Of a DNA stretch of 12,293 nucleotides, positions 1-5,874 are shown in pieces; the stretch's first letter is position 1, and each line of letters starts with the position of its first letter. Made by a program: the position numbers and the translations under genes. This stretch comes from Alphaproteobacteria bacterium (GTDB lineage: Bacteria > Pseudomonadota > Alphaproteobacteria > Rhizobiales > Hyphomicrobiaceae): assembly GCA_005888525.1 (NCBI GenBank), contig VBAB01000453.1, positions 1 through 12,293 on the forward strand, read 5' to 3'. The notes below the pieces were generated by a model. That model worked only from the letters and a program-made list of their open reading frames with translations, did no database searches and was not told the origin of the DNA.

Positions 1-818
1 AGCGACGCCAGCAGCAACGCATTGACGAGCACGCAGGCAAAGAGCGCCGCCAGCGTCAGCTCTTGGCCGATGACGAGCCACGCTCCGACCGCGACGAGGC
101 CGACGTGCGCGCCCGCCCGCAGCAGGCCCGATGCGTCCCGCAGCAGAGCGCTGCGCTGGCCGAGCGCATAGGCGCTCGTGATGTGGGCGCGATCGAGCTG
201 CGCCCACTCGTTGGCGGCCCCAGCCGGCAGGCTGGGGGACAGCGTGGCCGCCAGCCACCACATCGCCGTGGCCTTCCTGGCCTGCGCGACCTGCTGTGCC
301 AGATGCCCGAGCGGGCGGGCCTGCACGAGCGACACAGCGACGAGAAGGACGGCGCACAGCCCCGCCATCGCCCCCATCATCGGATGCAGCAAGGCCAGCG
401 CCGCCACGAACAGCACCAGCCACGGCACTTCGAGCGCCGGCACCACGGCCCGTTCCGCCAGCGCGCCTGAGAAGGCAGCCAGCGCGTCCGCATCCTTCTC
501 GAGCTCGGCCGGAGGGGTGCCGCGCCGCTCGCCCTCCTCGAGCAGGTGCCGCCCGAGCGTGTGGTCCAGCCAGAGGCCTGCCCGCAGCAGGATACGATCG
601 CGCGCCGCCGTGACGCAGGTCCACAACGTGACGGTCCCGGCCGCGATCGCCGCGAGCAGCCCAAGCGTCTCGAAGCTGCCCGCGGGGACAGCGCTCTCGA
701 AGGCATGCAGGGCATAGAGGGGGAGCGTCAGCTGGATCAGACTGGCAAAGCCGCCCAGCACGAAGGCCGCGAATAGGGCGCGGCGAACCTGCTGCAACAG
801 TTTCCTGGACGTAGGCAT
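1..818 (-). CDS. Type I secretion ABC transporter, PrtD-like permease/ATPase (5' part only)
   Basis: This leftward gene runs off the left edge; 272 residues are visible from the ATG at 818. The visible part is an ABC type-1 transmembrane domain. It has hydrophobic segments near residues 13-37, 51-71, 128-164 and 233-272, and the early motif LPLYALHAFESAVPAGSFETL matches the PrtD family pattern in which a membrane segment is followed by Y/H-x-F-(D/E)-x-V and a Thr-Leu turn. The segment PALEVPWLVLFVAALALLHP is also typical of PrtD-type exporters. Such proteins power one-step export of proteins across both membranes together with a membrane-fusion protein and an outer-membrane channel. The nucleotide-binding domain and any partner genes would lie beyond the edge. 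The later membrane part (MWWLAATLSPS, NALLLAS) is divergent from usual members. No clear Shine-Dalgarno lies close to 818, so the start is the least certain point. A CydC/CydD-like exporter is the alternative. Confidence 0.72.
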   Translation of the reverse strand, partial: MPTSRKLLQQVRRALFAAFVLGGFASLIQLTLPLYALHAFESAVPAGSFETLGLLAAIAAGTVTLWTCVTAARDRILLRAGLWLDHTLGRHLLEEGERRGTPPAELEKDADALAAFSGALAERAVVPALEVPWLVLFVAALALLHPMMGAMAGLCAVLLVAVSLVQARPLGHLAQQVAQARKATAMWWLAATLSPSLPAGAANEWAQLDRAHITSAYALGQRSALLRDASGLLRAGAHVGLVAVGAWLVIGQELTLAALFACVLVNALLLAS

Positions 819-950
819 GACGCGGCGACCCGAGCGCGCGGTGCTGCCTCCCTGCAATGGGACAGCTTCCGGCCGGCCACTCTCTCAGCGGGTCCTAAAG
901 GAAGTGCTAATCGGGGGTTAACCGGCGTTTCAGTATTGCCCGGCTCGGAT

Positions 951-991
951 CGGTCTCCCTCTCCCCGCTCTTCCGCGGGGAGAGGGGACCG
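951..991. repeat. Palindromic hairpin repeat (CCTCTCCCCGC family), terminator-like
   Basis: The stretch CGGTCTCCCTCTCCCCGC, a six-base loop TCTTCC, then GCGGGGAGAGGGGACCG forms a near-perfect 17-bp stem with one bulged base. It begins 9 bp past the natural end (1001) of the leftward FAD oxidase and lies upstream of the leftward ABC transporter. There is no T-tract, so it is better read as a repetitive extragenic palindrome that may also stop transcription or protect the 3' end. The rest of 819-1000 shows nothing further that I can support. Confidence 0.7.
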
Positions 992-1000
992 GCGTGGCGG

Positions 1001-2416
1001 TCATGCAGGCAGAAAGATCTTCCCCGGATTGAGAATATCCAGCGGATCCAGCGCCGCCTTGATCGCGCGCATGACGGCGAGGCCGTCGCCCAGCTCGGCC
1101 TTCAGGTACTTGGCCTTGCCCTGGCCGACGCCGTGCTCGCCGGTGCAGGTGCCCTCCATGGCGATGGCGCGCTCGGCCAGGCGCCCGAGATAGCTCTAGA
1201 CCGCCGCCAGCTCCTTGGGGTCGTTGCGATCGAACACCACCGAGGTGTGGAAGTTGCCGTCGCCGACATGCCCGACGATCGGCGCGACGAGGCCGGACGC
1301 CTCGATGTCCTTCTGCGTCTCGACCACGCACTCGGCCAGCCGCGAGATCGGCACGCACACGTCGGTGGCCAGCGCGTCCTTGCCGGGCCACACGGTCTTG
1401 ACGGCCCAGTAGGCATCGTGCCGGGCCTTCCACAGCCGGCGGCGATCCTCCTCCTTCTCGGCCCAGTCGAACCGGATGGCGCCTTCGCTCTCGGCGATGG
1501 CCTTGAACTGCTCGACCTGGTCGCGTGCGCCCGCCTCGGTGCCGTGGAACTCGAGGAATAGCGTCGGCTTCTCCTCGAGCGTGAGCTTGGCGTAGATGTT
1601 GACGGCGCGGATCTGCGGCGGGTCCAGCAGCTCCATGCGCGCCACGCCGAGCCCCAGCTGGATCGATTGGATCGCGGCGTTGCAGGCGCCTTCCAGCGTC
1701 GCGAAGGGACACACGGCTGAGAGGATCTTCTCAGGGATGCCGTAGAGACGCACGGTGACCTCGGTGATGATGCCGAGCGTGCCTTCCGAGCCGACCAGCA
1801 GCCGCGTCAGGTCGTAGCCGGCGGCGGATTTGCGCGCGCGCTGCGCCGTCTTGACGATCGAGCCGTCGGCCATCACGGCGGTGAGGTTCAGCACGTTCTC
1901 GCGCATGGTGCCGTAGCGCACGGCGTTGGTGCCGGAGGCGCGCGTGGCCGCCATGCCGCCGATGGTCGCCTCCTCCGCGCCGGGATCGACGGGGAAGAAC
2001 AGGCCCGAATCGCGCAGGTAGTCGTTGAGCTGCTTGCGCGAGACGCCGGGCTCCACCACGCAGTCGAGATCGCGCTCGTTGACGGCGAGCACCCGGTTCA
2101 TGCGCGAGAAGTCGAGCGACAGGCCCCCGCGCGGGGCGTTGATGTGCCCCTCCAGCGAGGTTCCAGCCCCGAACGGGACAATCGGTACCCGATGCGTGCG
2201 CGCAACGCGCACCACCTCGCTCACCTCCGCCTGGTTCTCCACCCAAATGACGGCGTCCGGGGGCTGGTTGGGGATCCAGGTGATGGTGTTGGCATGCTGG
2301 CGCCGGATCGCCTCGCCCGTCTGCAGCCGGTCGCCGAAGCGCTGGCGCAGCACGGCGATGGCCGTGGCGACACTGTCCGCGCTGCCCTTGCTCGCTGCCT
2401 TCCTCGCCGTTTCCAT
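1001..2416 (-). pseudogene. FAD-binding oxidase, GlcD/D-lactate dehydrogenase type, with in-frame amber stop
   Basis: Homologue of flavin-dependent D-2-hydroxyacid dehydrogenases (glycolate oxidase GlcD, D-lactate dehydrogenase, D-2-hydroxyglutarate dehydrogenase), which oxidise a 2-hydroxyacid to the 2-oxoacid. Start ATG at 2416 has AAAGAGG upstream. The FAD-binding PCMH domain spans about residues 45-228 (PFGAGTSLEGH 81-91, VDPGAEEATIGG 143-154, GSEGTLGIITEV 209-220). The C-terminal FAD-oxidase domain carries GHVGDGNFH (382-390), with two histidines matching metal ligands of this family. A TAG at 1196-1198 ends translation after 406 residues. The same frame continues for 64 more sense codons, encoding TCTGEHGVGQGK and DILNPGKIFLPA, and stops with TGA at 1001-1003. 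That gives a normal 471-codon family length. The prematurely ended product would lack GEHG (about 426-429), including the third metal-ligand histidine, so it is probably inactive unless the amber is read through or is a sequence error. Confidence 0.88.
1196..1198 (-). other. In-frame amber (TAG) codon interrupting the FAD oxidase
   Basis: On the minus strand the reading is GCG GCG GTC TAG AGC TAT CTC, in frame with both the preceding 406 codons and the following 64 codons. The downstream codons encode the conserved GEHGVG and NPGKIF motifs, so there is no accompanying frameshift. A single base change from CAG, GAG, AAG, TGG or TCG would explain it. No selenocysteine- or pyrrolysine-type context is apparent. 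Confidence 0.9.
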
Positions 2417-2504
2417 CCCTTGCCTCTTTGGCCCCTCGTTCGGCCCCTGCGCCGATGCGTACGCCCGGTCCTGTCACCGCGCCAGAGCGCCTCGCGGAAC
2501 GATG

Positions 2505-2530
2505 TTCACACAGTCGTGTTGCGATGTGAA
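2505..2530. promoter_or_regulatory. Inverted repeat TTCACA-N14-TGTGAA, possible operator
   Basis: Perfect 6-bp half-sites TTCACA (2505-2510) and TGTGAA (2525-2530) lie between the divergent FAD oxidase start (2416) and the small ORF (2630). A second overlapping palindrome ACAC-AGTC-GTGT occupies 2508-2519. Location between divergent genes suits a shared operator, but the repeat is short and no regulator gene is in view. The remaining bases of 2417-2629 contain no other convincing signal. Confidence 0.3.
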
Positions 2531-2629
2531 GGTCGCCTCTCTTGCGCTGCAGCACAAACGGGTCGACTTAACGCTCCAGATGCGACCGATGCGGCACGCC
2601 GCTAGCACCGCCGCAAGGAGACTACCCCG

Positions 2630-2851
2630 ATGCTCGACAGTATCCTGCACTGGCGCCCTCACTGGCCCGCCGCCCACAACGAAAACGTGCCCTCGTGCCA
2701 GACTCGCGCGGAGGCGGTTTCGGCTTCCAACATCCGCGCCTTGGCCACCGGAGCCACCCTGGCCGCATCAGTCGATGCCTCTCCGGCGGTCCTCGTCAGC
2801 ATCTACGACTACGCCCACCGCTACCGCGACAAGGCCCGCCGCACGGCTTGA
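2630..2851 (+). CDS. Small hypothetical protein (73 aa)
   Basis: The ATG at 2630 is preceded by AAGGAG at 2615-2620 with a 9-base spacer, which is the best Shine-Dalgarno in the left half of the window and the main reason to accept this gene. The product begins MLDSILHWRPHWPAAHNEN and ends with a basic tail (YAHRYRDKARRTA). A mildly hydrophobic Ala-rich centre (residues about 37-58) is too weak for a confident membrane segment. I do not recognise the family and assign no function. The ORF is followed 6 bp after its TGA by the 89-bp inverted-repeat element at 2858. It is transcribed divergently from the FAD oxidase and convergently with the M48 protease gene. The other reading frames here lack comparable ribosome binding sites. 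Confidence 0.55.
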   Translation: MLDSILHWRPHWPAAHNENVPSCQTRAEAVSASNIRALATGATLAASVDASPAVLVSIYDYAHRYRDKARRTA

Positions 2852-2857
2852 CGTTGG

Positions 2858-2946
2858 GTAGGTTGGGTCAAGCGAAGCGCTGACCCAACACCATTGGACA
2901 TTTGTGGCTTGTGTTGGGTCATCGCTGATTGCTCGACCCAACCTAC
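2858..2946. repeat. 89-bp palindromic element with 12-bp terminal inverted repeats
   Basis: GTAGGTTGGGTC (2858-2869) and GACCCAACCTAC (2935-2946) are perfect 12-bp terminal inverted repeats. Each end can also fold on its own: GTTGGGTCA (2862-2870) pairs with TGACCCAAC (2881-2889), and GTTGGGTC (2913-2920) pairs with GACCCAAC (2935-2942). The result is a cloverleaf-capable, non-coding, MITE- or REP-like unit. It fills the gap between two convergent genes, and its right end contains the stop codon of the M48 protease gene. No transposase is encoded. Confidence 0.8.
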
Positions 2947-3971
2947 GGGGCCCCGGCAAACCGCTGCAGCGCCGCGACCCTCTCGGCCACGGATGGATGC
3001 GTCGAGAACAGGCCGCTGACGCGCTCTGCCACCGGGTTCTCGATGAAGAACGCCTCCATGCGCGATGGCACATCGAAGGCGGCGTGCTCCTCGATCTTAC
3101 GCAGCGCCCGGATCAGTGCGTCGGGGTTCTTGGTGAGCTCGGCGGAGCCCGCGTCCGCCAGGTACTCGCGCGAGCGCGACAGTGCCAGGCGGATGAGGGT
3201 GGAGATGCCCCAGGTGATCAGGATGATGGCCACGGCGATGACGATGGCGATGAGCGCTCCGCCACCGCCGCTGCTGCGCCGGTCGCCGCCGTCGCTGGAG
3301 TCATAGGAGGAGCTGGGAGACGAGCTGGTGCCCCAGGGCCCCTCGCTCTTGGAGCGTGGCCCCCAGCCGTACGGGAAATCCCAGCCGCGGATCGCCAAAT
3401 CGCCGAAGAAGGCGAAGATGCCGGCAAACACGACTGCGATCACCATCAGCTGCGTGTCGCGGTTGCGGATGTGGGTCAGCTCGTGGGCCAGCACGGCTTC
3501 CAGCTCGTCGTCCCGCAACGTGTCGAGGAGGCCACGGGTCACCGCCACGAAGTACTGGCCCTCGCGCAGGCCGGAGGCGTAGGCATTGAGCGCCGGCGTG
3601 TCGATGATCTGCAGCGCCGGCATCGGCAGCCCGCGTGAGATGCACAAATTCTCCAGCACGTTGTAGAGCCTGGGCGCCTCGGTCCGGCTGACGCCCTTGG
3701 CGCCGGTGGCGCGGCTGATCAGGCTCTGGTGCACGAAATAGGCGACGAGGAACCAGGTGAGCGCCGCGACCATGGCGAGGGGCCACGAGCGGGCAAATTG
3801 CCGGATGGCGCCCGCCACGATCTCGTCGAGCGTGCCGCCGAGGAACGCGCTCCAGATCAGCAGGAGCGAGAACAGCAGCGCGTGCAACAGCGCCACGAAC
3901 CCCGCCAGCAGCAAGGCCGAGCGCAGCCTGTTCGCCTGGATGTGTCCATAGAGACCGTAGGCCCGAAACAT
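2943..3971 (-). CDS. M48 family membrane metalloprotease, HtpX-like
   Basis: Integral-membrane zinc endopeptidase of family M48; relatives such as HtpX clear misfolded or damaged membrane proteins from the cytoplasmic side. The 342-residue protein has hydrophobic segments near residues 19-42, 63-82, 174-191 and 239-260. The zinc motif HELTH is at 163-167, followed by I-R-N-R-D (168-172), and the third zinc ligand is E269 in SREYLADAGSAEL. The family end motif FSTHPSVAERVAAL is intact. Between segments three and four is an unusual Ser/Gly-rich loop (about 205-238). The C-terminus is short, ending RFAGAP, and the TAG stop (2943-2945) lies inside the terminal repeat of the palindromic element at 2858-2946. 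The gene is divergent from mntH and appears monocistronic. Its ribosome binding site is weak (AGAAG next to the ATG), so a slightly different start cannot be excluded. Whether it is the true HtpX orthologue is not certain. Confidence 0.93.
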   Translation of the reverse strand: MFRAYGLYGHIQANRLRSALLLAGFVALLHALLFSLLLIWSAFLGGTLDEIVAGAIRQFARSWPLAMVAALTWFLVAYFVHQSLISRATGAKGVSRTEAPRLYNVLENLCISRGLPMPALQIIDTPALNAYASGLREGQYFVAVTRGLLDTLRDDELEAVLAHELTHIRNRDTQLMVIAVVFAGIFAFFGDLAIRGWDFPYGWGPRSKSEGPWGTSSSPSSSYDSSDGGDRRSSGGGGALIAIVIAVAIILITWGISTLIRLALSRSREYLADAGSAELTKNPDALIRALRKIEEHAAFDVPSRMEAFFIENPVAERVSGLFSTHPSVAERVAALQRFAGAP

Positions 3972-4080
3972 CTTCTATCGCCGTCTTCTCGCCGGGCCCT
4001 ATCACATTGCTCGCGCTCGAGGAGTGTCCACGCCGACCGACTTGCATCTCCACGTCGCGCAAAGCCTCGAGATACCACCA

Positions 4081-4185
4081 CTATCCGTCATGGCCGCACT
4101 TGTTGCGGCCATCCAATCCAACTCCCCGCGAAACATGAGGGGAATGGGATTGGATGGCCGTGACGAGCACGGCCATGACGGATAG
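4081..4185. repeat. 105-bp palindromic element with 16-bp terminal inverted repeats
   Basis: CTATCCGTCATGGCCG (4081-4096) and CGGCCATGACGGATAG (4170-4185) are perfect inverted repeats. Nested inside are CGGCCATCCAATCC (4106-4119) and GGATTGGATGGCCG (4147-4160), also perfect, and a central TCCCC/GGGGA pair. Each end can form its own hairpin through ATGGCCG and CGGCCAT, so the element can fold as a long rod or a cloverleaf. It has no coding capacity and resembles the CCGTCATGGCCG-type palindromes I associate with alphaproteobacterial genomes. Confidence 0.85.
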
Positions 4186-4252
4186 GTCAAGCCGAGGGTG
4201 CGCGGCGCCAATCTACTGCGGTGGCTGGCGCCCGTCTCCTCTCACATCTCAC

Positions 4253-4269
4253 TTGCGAATGATTTGCAA
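4253..4269. promoter_or_regulatory. Mur/Fur-like operator upstream of mntH
   Basis: TTGCGAATGATTTGCAA is a 17-bp palindrome around a central G with a single mismatch between the arms. TGCAA/TTGCA-type AT-rich palindromes are the pattern of Fur-family operators in alphaproteobacteria, where the Fur homologue Mur represses mntH when manganese is plentiful. It ends 53 bp before the preferred mntH start. A possible -10 (AATAAT, 4274-4279) follows directly, so a bound repressor would cover the promoter. The assignment is by pattern and position only. Confidence 0.5.
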
Positions 4270-4322
4270 AAGCAATAATGTGCCGCCCGGCCCATATGCC
4301 TCGCGTGGGCGCGGAGAGAAGC

Positions 4323-5681
4323 ATGCTGAAACGAGCCGATCAGGGAATTGCGATCGACGCCATCGATGGAAGTCGAGGCTGGCGCCGAGCGCGCGGCGAG
4401 GCCGCCCTTTCCGACGTCCACCGCACCATCAGCGTACAAGGCACCAACGTGCGCCGGCTCGCGGCCTTCCTGGGGCCCGGCTATCTGGTGGCGGTCGGCT
4501 ACATGGATCCGGGCAACTGGGCCACCTCGCTCGCCGGCGGCTCCAAGTTCGGCTACACGCTGCTGGTCGTCGCGCTCATCTCCAACGTCATGGCGATCGT
4601 GCTGCAAGCGCTGTGCGCGCGGCTCGCCATCGCCTCCGGCCGCGACCTGGCTCAGGCCTGCCGCGACGCCTATCCGCGCTGGGCCGCCTATCCGCTGTGG
4701 GCTGCCGCCGAGTTCGCCATCATAGCCACTGACATCGCCGAGGTGATCGGCACGGCCATCGGCCTCAATCTGCTGTTCAACATACCCCTCGAGATCGGCG
4801 TGCTGCTGACCGCGCTCGACGTCTTCCTGATCCTCTATCTGCAGAGGATCGGCTTTCGCTACCTCGAGGCGCTCATCATCACGCTGCTCGGCGTCATCGC
4901 CGCCTGCTTCGCCGTGCAGATCGCGCTGGCCAACCCGGAATGGGGCCCGCTGATCCGCGGCTTTGCGCCGACCACCGAGATCGTGACCAACCCCGACATG
5001 CTCTATCTGGCCATGGGCATCATCGGCGCCACGGTGATGCCGCACAACCTCTACCTGCACTCGGCAATCGTGCAGACGCGCGCCTACGGCCACACCACGC
5101 CCGAGAAGCGCCAAGCCCTCAAGTTCGCCACCATCGACTCCACCGTCGCGCTGATGTTTGCGCTGGTGATCAATGCCTCGATCCTGATCCTGGCGGCGGC
5201 TTCCTTCTACAAGGCCGGGCAAACCGACGTCGTCGAGCTGGGCCAGGCCCAGGCGCTGCTGCACCCGCTGCTGGGCTCTGCCATCGCACCGACGCTGTTC
5301 GGCATCGCGCTGCTCTGCTGCGGGCTCAATTCCACCGTCACGGCGACGCTGGCCGGCCAGGCCGTGATGGAGGGCTTCCTCGATATTCGCCTGCCGCCCT
5401 GGCTGCGCCGGCTCACCACACGCGCCATCGCCATCATCCCGGCGGCTGGCGTGACCATCTTCTACGGCGCACAAGAGACGGGCAAGCTGCTCATCCTGAC
5501 ACAGGTGATCTTGAGCCTGCAGCTGCCCTTCGCGGTGGTGCCGCTGGTGCAGTTCACCGCCGACCGCGCCAAGATGGGCTCGCTCACCTCGCCCAAGTGG
5601 CTCACGGCGTTCGCCGGCCTGATCGCGGCTTTCATCATCGCCCTCAACGCCAAGCTGATCTGGGACCAGGTGGTGGGCTGA
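4323..5681 (+). CDS. mntH: Nramp family divalent metal (Mn2+) transporter MntH
   Basis: Proton-coupled importer of manganese and other divalent metals in the inner membrane. From the ATG at 4323 the product is 452 residues, close to the usual Nramp size. Metal-binding motif DPGN is at 62-65 (within GYMDPGNWATSLAGGS) and MPHN is at 239-242 (MPHNLYLHSAIVQTR); these supply the conserved Asp, Asn and Met metal ligands. Roughly eleven hydrophobic helices follow, including LLCCGLNSTVTATLAGQAVMEGF and QLPFAVVPLVQFT. I prefer 4323 because GGAGAG (4313-4318) sits just upstream. An in-frame ATG at 4278 lacks a ribosome binding site and overlaps the likely -10 region. A Mur/Fur-like operator at 4253-4269 suggests repression by manganese or iron. 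The gene stands alone; a 67-bp palindromic repeat begins 5 bp after its stop codon. Confidence 0.96.
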   Translation: MLKRADQGIAIDAIDGSRGWRRARGEAALSDVHRTISVQGTNVRRLAAFLGPGYLVAVGYMDPGNWATSLAGGSKFGYTLLVVALISNVMAIVLQALCARLAIASGRDLAQACRDAYPRWAAYPLWAAAEFAIIATDIAEVIGTAIGLNLLFNIPLEIGVLLTALDVFLILYLQRIGFRYLEALIITLLGVIAACFAVQIALANPEWGPLIRGFAPTTEIVTNPDMLYLAMGIIGATVMPHNLYLHSAIVQTRAYGHTTPEKRQALKFATIDSTVALMFALVINASILILAAASFYKAGQTDVVELGQAQALLHPLLGSAIAPTLFGIALLCCGLNSTVTATLAGQAVMEGFLDIRLPPWLRRLTTRAIAIIPAAGVTIFYGAQETGKLLILTQVILSLQLPFAVVPLVQFTADRAKMGSLTSPKWLTAFAGLIAAFIIALNAKLIWDQVVG

Positions 5682-5686
5682 ACAGA

Positions 5687-5753
5687 GGGGGTCAGACCCC
5701 TCGCGCAATCGTTTTGATTGTGCCGAAATCTCGAGGCGAGGGGTCTGACCCCC
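5687..5753. repeat. 67-bp palindromic repeat, GGGGTCTGACCCC family (copy 1)
   Basis: GGGGGTCAGACCCCTCGC (5687-5704) and GCGAGGGGTCTGACCCCC (5736-5753) are perfect 18-bp inverted repeats. An inner hairpin CAATC-GTTTT-GATTG (5706-5720) sits in the loop. The outer arms are themselves nearly self-complementary. The unit begins 5 bp after the mntH stop, so it may act as an mRNA 3' stem-loop. A related copy lies inside the kinase-like gene at 9627-9695. Confidence 0.85.
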
Positions 5754-5874
5754 GATCCGTTGCCCCCCCGTTGCCGCCAAGCTTGCGCCGCAGACGTGTG
5801 GCGCTATTTGCGCTATGAAGGGGACTGTGCGGAAGCATCTCCGCAGCCCCCACTTTCTCCACGCCGGATGGCCC

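Larger units (their letters stand above)
3972..4322. other. Intergenic region between divergent M48 protease and mntH genes
   Basis: These 351 bp contain no convincing gene. They hold the leader of the protease gene (3972-4080, no clear promoter seen), the 105-bp palindromic element at 4081-4185, and the mntH promoter/operator area at about 4250-4322. Short ORFs across 4154-4320 lack ribosome binding sites and overlap the palindrome. Confidence 0.7.

Noticed and set aside
63..776. Several rightward ORFs in the first 800 bases
   Set aside because: The leftward frame from 818 encodes a coherent ABC transporter membrane domain; the rightward frames are low-complexity shadows.
930..1712. 260-codon leftward frame across the amber region, as a frameshifted end of the FAD oxidase
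   Set aside because: Its translation is Arg/Gly/Ala-rich without family motifs. The original frame after TAG encodes the conserved GEHGVG and NPGKIF motifs, so the lesion is a nonsense codon and not a frameshift.
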